In this document: positions 1 through 5,931 of the stretch, piece by piece
Numbering within the stretch: position 1 is the first letter of the stretch
Layout: the number at the start of each line of letters is the position of its first letter
Source of the DNA: an uncultured Burkholderiales bacterium
GTDB taxonomy: Bacteria; Pseudomonadota; Gammaproteobacteria; Burkholderiales; Burkholderiaceae_C
DNA: 6,537 bases
Direction of reading: 5' to 3'
Assembly (NCBI GenBank): GCA_903887655.1
Contig: CAISQQ010000267.1
Coordinates: forward strand, 1-6,537
Notes under the pieces: model-generated
Told to the model about the DNA's origin: nothing
What the model saw: only the letters and a program-made list of their open reading frames with translations
Database searches by the model: none
Made by a program: the position numbers and the translations under genes

Positions 1-68
1 CCATGCTGGTCGGCATGCTGGGCTTTGAGTTGATGGACCGTTTCGTGCACGCACCCCGCAAAGCCTAA
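1..68 (+). CDS. C-terminal end of a membrane protein (partial, 5' end outside window)
   Basis: An open frame with codons starting at base 3 runs to a TAA stop at 66-68 and gives 21 visible residues (MLVGMLGFELMDRFVHAPRKA is split here as MLVGMLGFELM then DRFVHAPRKA). The first part is hydrophobic and glycine-rich like the end of a transmembrane helix, and the last ten residues carry Arg, His and Lys, which fits a cytoplasmic tail by the positive-inside rule. The stop is 36 bp upstream of the next gene on the same strand, so it is probably the preceding gene of the same operon. YeeE/YedE or DUF6691-type sulfur-compound transporters are common beside Blh and SQR genes and end in a similar way, but 21 residues cannot establish the family. 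The identification as a real gene end is reasonable; the family is a guess. Confidence 0.55.
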   Translation, partial: MLVGMLGFELMDRFVHAPRKA

Positions 69-94
69 ATCAAACACAGCTTGAATCTCGCTAC

Positions 95-100
95 TGGAGA
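95..100 (+). promoter_or_regulatory. Ribosome binding site that decides the start of the sulfurtransferase-SQR gene
   Basis: TGGAGA contains the core GGAG at 96-99, five bases before ATG at 105. It would lie inside the coding region if the upstream in-frame TTG at 81 were used, and that TTG has no purine-rich site in front of it. The ATG also puts the protein start at MDIKTL, shortly before the conserved DUF442 fold. Confidence 0.75.
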
Positions 101-104
101 CCTC

Positions 105-1772
105 ATGGACATCAAAACGCTCACTTCAAATCTTTCCATCAGCCCGCAAGTCCTGGTGTCCGAGATTCAAGCAATCGCACAGGCTGGTTTCAAAGCCATC
201 ATTTGCAACCGGCCTGACGGCGAAGGCCCCGATCAACCCAGCTTCAAAGAGATCGAGCAAGCAGCCAACCAATATGGGTTAGAGGCCAAATACCTGCCCG
301 CAGAGTCTGGCAAAGTCAAGGACGAAGAGGGTCAAGCGTTTGGGCAACTGCTTCACGCCCTCCCCGGACCCGTGCTGGCCTACTGCCGAACAGGAATGCG
401 TTCCACAACCTTATGGGCTTTATCGCAAGCAGGCTCAACGCCGTTGCCACACATTTTGGAGGCTTCCCAAAAAGCGGGCTTTGACATGAAGGCCTTGGTG
501 CAGCGTATTGCCAATGGGGGTAAAACGCCCCCTGATGCATCAGACGCCAGCCACGATGTGCTCATCATCGGCGCTGGCGCGGCTGGCATTTCGGTCGCAT
601 CCAGTTTGTTGGCACGCAGCCCCATGCTTGATATCGCCATCATTGATCCGGCGGATGCCCACTTCTATCAGCCTGGCTGGACCATGGTCGGGGGCGGCAT
701 ATTTGAAGCTGCATCAACTGCCCGTACCATGGCCTCCGTCATCCCAACGGGTGTGCGTTGGATCAAGGCTGCAGTGGCCGCTTTTGAGCCTGACAACAAC
801 CAAATCATTTTGGAAGGCTGCCGTGTTGTGAAATACAAGCAGCTGGTGGTTTGTCCTGGCTTAAAGCTGGACTGGCAAGGCATTGAGGGCTTGAGCGACA
901 CGCTAGGCCGTCATGGCGTCACCTCCAATTACCGCTTCGATTTAGCCCCTTACACCTGGGAGTTGGTACAAAACCTCAAAGGAGGTAAAGCCCTATTTAC
1001 CCAGCCGCCCATGCCCATCAAGTGCGCCGGTGCACCGCAAAAGGCCATGTATTTGTCGGCCGACTATTGGACCCGTCAAGGCGTGTTGAACAACATAGAC
1101 ATCCAGTTCTGCAATGCCGGAGCAGTTTTGTTTGGTGTGGCCGACTATGTGCCAGCCCTCATGGCGTATGTGAAGAAATACCGCATCGGTCTGAACTTTG
1201 GCGAAACCCTTGTGTCTCTGGATGGCCCAGCCAAGCAGGCCACGTTCATGAAAAACTTAGCCGATGGCAGCAAAGAAAAAGTCGTGCGAGATTTCGACAT
1301 GATCCATGTGGTGCCACCACAAAAAGCACCCGATTTTGTGCGCGTGAGCCCATTGGCAGATGCGGCAGGCTGGGTGGATGTTGACCCCTCTTCGTTGCGC
1401 CACAAGACCTATGCCAATGTTTTTTCATTGGGCGACGTAGCCAATACCACCAATGCAAAAACTGCTGCGGCTGCACGGAAGCAAGCCCCCGTGGTGGCCC
1501 ACAATTTATTGGTCTCGCTCGGCCAAATTCATGGCGAGGCGAAATACGACGGCTATGGCTCTTGCCCCTTAACAGTCGAGCGCGGCAAGATTGTGTTGGC
1601 CGAGTTCACCTATGGCGGCAAGTTGGCTCCCAGCTTTCCAACCTGGCTAATTGACGGCACCAAGCCATCTGCACTGGCATGGCTTTTGAAAGAGCGGCTA
1701 TTGCCCTTGATTTATTGGGAGGCCATGCTCAAAGGCCGCGAATGGTTGGCGCAACCTGAAATGGTGGGTTAA
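105..1772 (+). CDS. sqr: Bifunctional DUF442 (Blh-type) sulfurtransferase / type II sulfide:quinone oxidoreductase fusion
   Basis: This 555-residue fusion should oxidise sulfide to sulfane sulfur at the inner face of the membrane and reduce quinone. Residues 1 to about 143 are a DUF442/TIGR01244 domain, with the family motif NRPDGE at 35-40 and an active-site loop CRTGMR at 94-99. Cys to Arg spans six residues (CX4R), as in rhodaneses, rather than the CX5R of tyrosine phosphatases; the family is also annotated as phosphatase. Residues from about 152 to the end are a flavoprotein: FAD dinucleotide-binding motif GAGAAG at 156-161, second FAD contact LGD with Asp444, and ADAAGWVDVD at 418-427. 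Both redox cysteines expected from human SQOR (Cys201, Cys379) are present as Cys307 in KCAGAPQK and Cys487 in YGSCPL, spaced almost identically. Extra cysteines occur at 250 and 336. The C-terminal segment 532-555, rich in Leu, Trp and Tyr, resembles the monotopic membrane anchor of SQORs. ATG at 105 is chosen over TTG at 81 because of its GGAG site. The stop overlaps the next start by one base (TAATG). Confidence 0.9.
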   Translation: MDIKTLTSNLSISPQVLVSEIQAIAQAGFKAIICNRPDGEGPDQPSFKEIEQAANQYGLEAKYLPAESGKVKDEEGQAFGQLLHALPGPVLAYCRTGMRSTTLWALSQAGSTPLPHILEASQKAGFDMKALVQRIANGGKTPPDASDASHDVLIIGAGAAGISVASSLLARSPMLDIAIIDPADAHFYQPGWTMVGGGIFEAASTARTMASVIPTGVRWIKAAVAAFEPDNNQIILEGCRVVKYKQLVVCPGLKLDWQGIEGLSDTLGRHGVTSNYRFDLAPYTWELVQNLKGGKALFTQPPMPIKCAGAPQKAMYLSADYWTRQGVLNNIDIQFCNAGAVLFGVADYVPALMAYVKKYRIGLNFGETLVSLDGPAKQATFMKNLADGSKEKVVRDFDMIHVVPPQKAPDFVRVSPLADAAGWVDVDPSSLRHKTYANVFSLGDVANTTNAKTAAAARKQAPVVAHNLLVSLGQIHGEAKYDGYGSCPLTVERGKIVLAEFTYGGKLAPSFPTWLIDGTKPSALAWLLKERLLPLIYWEAMLKGREWLAQPEMVG

Positions 1773-3502
1773 TGACGGCACTTCGACGCTGGCTCCCCAC
1801 GGCTCCTATGTTGGCGTGGGGTCGTCAATACAACCGAGAAACCTTCACCAGTGACATGGTGGCGGCACTCATTGTCACCATCATGTTGATTCCGCAAAGC
1901 TTGGCCTATGCTTTGTTGGCAGGCTTGCCGCCCGAGGTGGGCTTGTACGCCAGTGTCGCGCCCTTGCTCTTATATGCGGTGCTGGGCAGCAGCCGCGTCT
2001 TGGCGGTAGGACCTGTGGCCGTGGTGTCTTTGATGACTGCTGCGGCGGTGGCGGAACATGCGGCGGCGGGGACGCATGCTTATTGGCAAGTGGCCATCAC
2101 GTTGGCGTTTTTGTCGGGCGGCATGCTGCTGATCATGGGGTTTTTGAGGTTGGGCTTCTTGGCCAATTTTTTAAGCCATCCCGTGATCTCAGGCTTTATT
2201 TCGGCCTCAGGTTTGCTGATCGCCTTGAGCCAAATCAAAACTCTCATGGGTGTGAAAGCCGAGGGGCACAACTTTGTCGAGCTACTGACTGCGCTGATGC
2301 ACCAAGCCTCTAACCTCCACCTGCTCACCCTAGGTGTGGGCATTGCCGCCACGGTGTTTTTATTCTGGGTGCGCAAAGGCTTGAAGCCACTGCTCATTTC
2401 TGCAGGCCTGAAGCCGAAGCTGTCCGATGTGCTGGCCAAGGCGGGCCCTGTGGTCGCCATTGCCTTGACCACGATGTTGGCTTGGGCGCTGGACTGGCAA
2501 GGCCAAGGCATGAAACTGGTGGGCACGGTGCCGCAAGGTTTGCCCCCGCTCACCACGCCCTTGTGGGACATGGCCTTGTGGCAAAAGCTGTGGGTGCCCG
2601 CGTTGCTGATCAGCGTGGTGGGGTTTGTCGAATCGGTGTCGGTAGGCCAAACCTTGGCCGCCAAACGTCGTCAACGCATTGAGCCCGACCAAGAATTGGT
2701 GGCCTTGGGGGCCAGCAATTTGTCAGCGGCTTTCACTGGCGGCTTTCCCGTCACCGGAGGTTTCGCGCGCTCTGTGGTCAATTTTGATGCCGGCGCTGTC
2801 ACGCCTGCCGCAGGCGTCTACACGGCGGTGGGCATCACGCTGGCGTCGCTGTTCTTGACCCCTGCGCTTTACTATCTGCCGCAAGCCACACTGGCGGCCA
2901 CCATCATCGTGGCGGTCCTCTCTTTGGTCGACTTCGGCATGTTGAAATCCACCTGGCGCTTCTCCAAACTCGACTTCATCGCCGTGGCCACCACCTTGCT
3001 GGCCACCTTGTTGGTGGGTGTGGAAACGGGTTTGGTGTTGGGTGTGGTGGTCTCTTTGGCGCTGTTTTTGTTCAGAGCCAGCCGACCCCACATCGCCTCC
3101 GTGGGTCTGGTGCCCGGCACCGAGCATTTCCGCAATGTGTTGCGTCATGATGTGTTGACCAGTCCCAATCTGGTCTGCCTGCGGGTGGATGCCAGTTTGT
3201 TTTTCGCCAACGCGCGTGGCGTGGAAGATCGCATCAACGCCGAGGTAGCAGCCCGCCCAGAACTGCAACATGTCCTGCTGCAATGCTCAGCTGTCAACGA
3301 CATTGATGCCAGCGCTTTGGAGAGTTTAGAAGCCATCGCCAGCCGTCTGAAAGACTCCGGCATCGCTTTGCACTTTTCGGAAATCAAAGGACCGGTGATG
3401 GACAAACTCAACACCACACAGTTCTTGGCGCATTTGCACGGCCAAGTGTTTTTAACCAACTACCAAGCTATCCAAGCCTTGACACCTGAAGTCATCCACT
3501 GA
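1772..3502 (+). CDS. SulP (SLC26A) family inorganic anion transporter with STAS domain
   Basis: A 576-residue, strongly hydrophobic inner-membrane protein of usual SulP length. Residues 1 to about 435 hold the transport domain. The family signature near the first helices is seen as PQSLAYALLAGLPPEVGLYA at 41-60, followed by AVGPVAVVSL at 78-87. A second conserved block has VESVSVGQ at 286-293 and GGFARSVVNFDAGAVTP at 329-345. Residues from about 466 to 565 form a cytoplasmic STAS domain, with DIDASALESL at 510-519; Ser514 sits where anti-sigma-antagonist STAS domains carry their phosphorylated serine. SulP members carry sulfate, bicarbonate or other anions, and substrate cannot be predicted from this sequence alone. 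Its position directly after SQR suggests movement of sulfate, sulfite or thiosulfate, possibly efflux of an oxidation product; that is inference. The start ATG shares a base with the preceding stop and only a weak GGTGGG lies upstream (1763-1768), so translation is probably coupled. It is visibly GC-richer than its neighbours. Confidence 0.92.
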   Translation: MTALRRWLPTAPMLAWGRQYNRETFTSDMVAALIVTIMLIPQSLAYALLAGLPPEVGLYASVAPLLLYAVLGSSRVLAVGPVAVVSLMTAAAVAEHAAAGTHAYWQVAITLAFLSGGMLLIMGFLRLGFLANFLSHPVISGFISASGLLIALSQIKTLMGVKAEGHNFVELLTALMHQASNLHLLTLGVGIAATVFLFWVRKGLKPLLISAGLKPKLSDVLAKAGPVVAIALTTMLAWALDWQGQGMKLVGTVPQGLPPLTTPLWDMALWQKLWVPALLISVVGFVESVSVGQTLAAKRRQRIEPDQELVALGASNLSAAFTGGFPVTGGFARSVVNFDAGAVTPAAGVYTAVGITLASLFLTPALYYLPQATLAATIIVAVLSLVDFGMLKSTWRFSKLDFIAVATTLLATLLVGVETGLVLGVVVSLALFLFRASRPHIASVGLVPGTEHFRNVLRHDVLTSPNLVCLRVDASLFFANARGVEDRINAEVAARPELQHVLLQCSAVNDIDASALESLEAIASRLKDSGIALHFSEIKGPVMDKLNTTQFLAHLHGQVFLTNYQAIQALTPEVIH

Positions 3503-3509
3503 AAACATC

Positions 3510-3959
3510 ATGACCGAAAAAACCATCACTGTTCACTTGCAACAGCAATCAGACTACCGCTTTGACATTCATTTTGATGACAACATGCCAGTACTCACCA
3601 GTGACGAACCTGCCCCTTTGGGCACAGGCACTGGCCCATCACCTGTGCAGCTGTTGTGCGCAGCGGTGGGCAACTGCTTAAGTGATTCGCTGTTGTTTGC
3701 GTTTCGCAAGTTCAAGCAAGCGCCAGAACCCATTCACTGTGAAGTACAGGCCCAATTAGGTCGCAACGAGCAAGGTCGCGCTCGAGTTTTAAAGATAGCT
3801 GCCAAGATGAAATTAGGAGTGGCAGCCGCTCAATTAGAGAACGTAGAGCGAGTGCTGAGCCAATTCGAGGAATTTTGCACCGTATCCCAAAGCGTGGGAC
3901 AAGGCATTCCAATACACACCAGGGTCCTTGATGTGAATGGCGTTATTTTGAAAGACTAA
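3510..3959 (+). CDS. OsmC family protein (thiol peroxidase-like)
   Basis: A 149-residue cytoplasmic protein of normal OsmC/Ohr length. OsmC-fold enzymes are homodimers that reduce organic hydroperoxides with a pair of cysteines. Both are here: Cys56 in AAVGNCLSDSLL, after the typical GPSPVQLL stretch at 42-49, and Cys123 in EEFCTVSQSV, which matches the second-cysteine motif of the family. Other cysteines at 50 and 77 have no known role. The gene begins 7 bp after the SulP stop with no clear Shine-Dalgarno sequence, so it is probably translated by reinitiation within the same operon. It is the last gene of the plus-strand cluster. Co-transcription with SQR suggests protection from peroxides, or handling of reactive persulfides, during sulfide oxidation; the latter is inference. 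The stretch examined (3781-3840) is lower in GC than SulP. It is closer to the broad OsmC group than to a specifically identified OsmC or Ohr. Confidence 0.88.
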   Translation: MTEKTITVHLQQQSDYRFDIHFDDNMPVLTSDEPAPLGTGTGPSPVQLLCAAVGNCLSDSLLFAFRKFKQAPEPIHCEVQAQLGRNEQGRARVLKIAAKMKLGVAAAQLENVERVLSQFEEFCTVSQSVGQGIPIHTRVLDVNGVILKD

Positions 3960-4009
3960 CTGCCAAAACGATTGCCAAGCAACTGGCTTAGCTATTGACG
4001 ACATTTGTA
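3960..4009. other. Convergent intergenic gap
   Basis: This 50-bp gap separates the 3' end of the OsmC gene from the 3' end of the ABC ATPase gene on the opposite strand. It contains only weak dyads: GCCA...TGGC with a 6-base loop near 3974-3987, and ATTGA...TCAAT (3994-3998 with 4010-4014, reaching into the ATPase stop codon) with an 11-base loop. Neither has a GC-rich stem or a following T-run, so I do not call an intrinsic terminator. Transcription from both sides may end by Rho or read through. Confidence 0.6.
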
Positions 4010-4744
4010 TCAATCAACTGATCGCCCTTCGCCTTCCACCTCGACCGTTTCGCCATCGCGAATTTGGTAAATCCGCTTGAAGGTTGGAATGATCTTTTCA
4101 TCATGCGTCACCACAATGATGGCCGTTTGCGACTGCTTGGCCATTTGATTCAAGATGCGCATCACGCCTAAAGCGCGCTCACTGTCCAAAGGCGCGGTAG
4201 GCTCGTCGGCCAATATGACTGGGGGGCGATTGGCCAATGCACGTGCGATGGATACACGCTGCTGCTCTCCACCTGAGAGCTGAGAAGGCTCGGCCTGTGC
4301 ACGATGCGCAACATCCAGTGCTTTCAATAATTCCAGCGCTCGCTCTCGTGCCTTTTGGTTGCTCACGCCCGCCAACATAGGCAACAACGCCACGTTGTCA
4401 GTGACATCTAAAAACGGAATTAAATAAGGCGCTTGAAAGATAAATCCAATGCGATCACGCCGCAGTGTTCTTAAGTCTGGAATTTTCCAAACTTGGTCGT
4501 AAATCACATCACCACCCAAGGTCATTTTTCCAGCGGTGGGCTCAATGATGGCACCCAGGCATTTCAGCAAGGTGCTTTTGCCTGAGCCCGATGGCCCCAC
4601 CAGTCCCACCACCTCACCTGCGGCCACCGTCATGTTGACATTTTTAAGCGCTTCAAATGCCGTGTCGCCGTGGCCATAGACCTTGCGCAATCCTTCGATC
4701 ACGATGCCACCTGCACGTGGTGTTTGCGATGTATTTGTTATCAC
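4010..4744 (-). CDS. ABC transporter ATP-binding protein (DevA/MacB/LolD type)
   Basis: A 244-residue nucleotide-binding subunit that would power the permease encoded just upstream. All ABC motifs are present in order: Walker A GPSGSGKST at 50-58, Q-loop Gln104 in FIFQAPYLIP, signature LSGGEQQRV at 156-164, Walker B VILADE at 176-181 with catalytic Glu181, and the switch His214 in VVTHDE. The D-loop region reads PTAPLDS, where relatives usually have AALD, GNLD or SALD; the aspartate is kept, so activity is expected. The LSGGEQQRV signature is typical of the subfamily that pairs with FtsX-type permeases (LolD, MacB, DevA). The start is GTG: the four bases GTGA at 4741-4744 overlap the permease stop, and a GAGG site lies 7 bases upstream, so translation is probably coupled. 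The last residues are acidic (EVEGEGRSVD). DevA is favoured over LolD because of the adaptor gene in the cluster. Confidence 0.93.
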   Translation of the reverse strand: MITNTSQTPRAGGIVIEGLRKVYGHGDTAFEALKNVNMTVAAGEVVGLVGPSGSGKSTLLKCLGAIIEPTAGKMTLGGDVIYDQVWKIPDLRTLRRDRIGFIFQAPYLIPFLDVTDNVALLPMLAGVSNQKARERALELLKALDVAHRAQAEPSQLSGGEQQRVSIARALANRPPVILADEPTAPLDSERALGVMRILNQMAKQSQTAIIVVTHDEKIIPTFKRIYQIRDGETVEVEGEGRSVD

Positions 4745-5931
4745 GAAATCGCCTCACCCGGATCCACTGCCAGCGCGGCTCGAATCGCCAAGGTGCTGGC
4801 CAATGCGCAAATCAACAGAGTGACGATAAATCCTGTCACAGCGTCGCCCTGCTCTAGCAAAACAAATTTTGGAAAGACGGGCGCCCAAAATGTGGCAGCA
4901 ACTTTTCCAACGACAAAGCCAATCAAGCCAAGGCCTAGAGCTTGTTGAAGAATCATCCATGCGATCGTGCTGTTGCGTGTGCCGATGAGTTTAAGCACCG
5001 CAATTTCGCGTATCTTTCCCAGTGTCATGGTGTAGATGATGAACGCCACAATGGCCGCACTCACGATGGCCAAAATCACCAAGAACATGCCAATTTGCTT
5101 GGCTGAGGTGGCGATCAATTTGACGACCAAAATTTCTTCCATGCCCTCTCGCGTAAAAGCCTCTAAGTGTTTCCAGCGGCGTATAGATTGCACCACCTGT
5201 TCTGGCGAGAATTCACTATCGACCTGAATCAATACCGCATTAACGTTATGACTATTGGTTTGAGTTGCTTGCACTGCCTCAAGAACACCAGGAACACCCG
5301 GCCTGTTGATGGCGGGATTAGCCGCTGTTCTAACCCTGTCGTTCAAGATAGCATCGTTATCTTTTAGAAATTGAGCGTCTTGTGCATCCTTGATGGTGAT
5401 GAATACCATCGGATCACCGCCAGAAGACACCATGCGCTGTGTCAAACCAACCACGGTGTATTCATGACGTCGAATGCCAATGCGGTCTCCAATCGAGAAA
5501 CCAGTTTTGACATCGGCGATGGCCTCGTAATGACTGCGCGTCAAATAACGTCCTGCGACTAAGTGCGAAGGCTCTCCAGGTTGACCTGACTCCATTCCCA
5601 CCACCATGGCGCGCATGTCATTACCGCTATGGCTTACCTGCATCGTGAAGTAAGTCACATTAGCGGCGCGTATCACACCGGGCATGCCTAATAGGCTGCG
5701 AACCACATCATCTTTGATAGTCGAGGGCTCTGCATACGGACCTTGTGTGTCTTTTTGTACGACCCAAACATCTGCTCCACTGTTGCTGAGCAGTGCTTTC
5801 GCATCGTCCACCATGCCGCGATAAACGCCCGCCATTGTCAGTGTGACGCCGATCAGTAACCCCAAGCCCATACCCGTGAGCACAAATTTTTGCCACGAAT
5901 TAAGAATATCGCGCCCGGCTAGGCTGATCAT
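4741..5931 (-). CDS. ABC transporter permease, FtsX/MacB fold (DevC-like)
   Basis: A 396-residue inner-membrane permease with the four-helix topology of type VII (MacB/LolC/FtsX) ABC systems. Helix 1 spans about 16-37, followed by a large periplasmic domain of roughly 240 residues. Helices 2-4 follow at about 279-302, 324-347 and 364-387. The cytoplasmic segment between helices 2 and 3, GKIREIAVLKLIGTRNSTI (305-323), is the conserved FtsX coupling segment that contacts the ATPase. The C-terminus VDPGEAI also fits the family, whose members often end in DP-x-EA. There is no ATPase domain in this chain, unlike MacB. The length is close to DevC permeases, and the gene order adaptor-permease-ATPase is that of DevBCA. 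These machines act by mechanotransmission, pushing periplasmic substrates through an outer-membrane channel, rather than by moving them across the inner membrane. The ATG overlaps the adaptor stop by four bases (ATGA, 5928-5931). The substrate is unknown. Confidence 0.88.
   Translation of the reverse strand: MISLAGRDILNSWQKFVLTGMGLGLLIGVTLTMAGVYRGMVDDAKALLSNSGADVWVVQKDTQGPYAEPSTIKDDVVRSLLGMPGVIRAANVTYFTMQVSHSGNDMRAMVVGMESGQPGEPSHLVAGRYLTRSHYEAIADVKTGFSIGDRIGIRRHEYTVVGLTQRMVSSGGDPMVFITIKDAQDAQFLKDNDAILNDRVRTAANPAINRPGVPGVLEAVQATQTNSHNVNAVLIQVDSEFSPEQVVQSIRRWKHLEAFTREGMEEILVVKLIATSAKQIGMFLVILAIVSAAIVAFIIYTMTLGKIREIAVLKLIGTRNSTIAWMILQQALGLGLIGFVVGKVAATFWAPVFPKFVLLEQGDAVTGFIVTLLICALASTLAIRAALAVDPGEAIS
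4752..4755 (-). promoter_or_regulatory. Ribosome binding site for the GTG start of the ABC ATPase
   Basis: On the minus strand GAGG lies seven bases before the GTG at 4744-4742, inside the 3' end of the permease gene. It supports this non-ATG start over any start further downstream, since the next Met codon (residue 38) would remove the N-terminal strand of the ATPase fold before Walker A. Confidence 0.65.

Noticed and set aside
81..104. TTG at 81 as the start of the sulfurtransferase-SQR protein, adding eight residues
   Set aside because: No ribosome binding site precedes it, and the GGAG at 96-99 is correctly placed for ATG at 105.
2080..2664. 194-residue open frame on the minus strand inside the SulP gene
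   Set aside because: It lies wholly antisense to a well-supported transporter, shows no domain, and is explained by the codon bias of the GC-rich gene.
2723..3283. 186-residue minus-strand frame rich in Gln, His, Gly and Arg
   Set aside because: The low-complexity composition is what antisense reading of hydrophobic, GC-rich codons gives; there is no start context or recognisable fold.
3971..4014. Possible bidirectional terminator between the convergent clusters
   Set aside because: The only dyads have 4-5 bp stems, large loops and no T-run.
4010..5931. MacB or LolCDE assignment for the exporter
   Set aside because: MacB has its ATPase fused to the permease, and LolCDE uses paired LolC/LolE permeases without an HlyD-type adaptor; a single permease with a separate ATPase and an adaptor fits DevBCA better.
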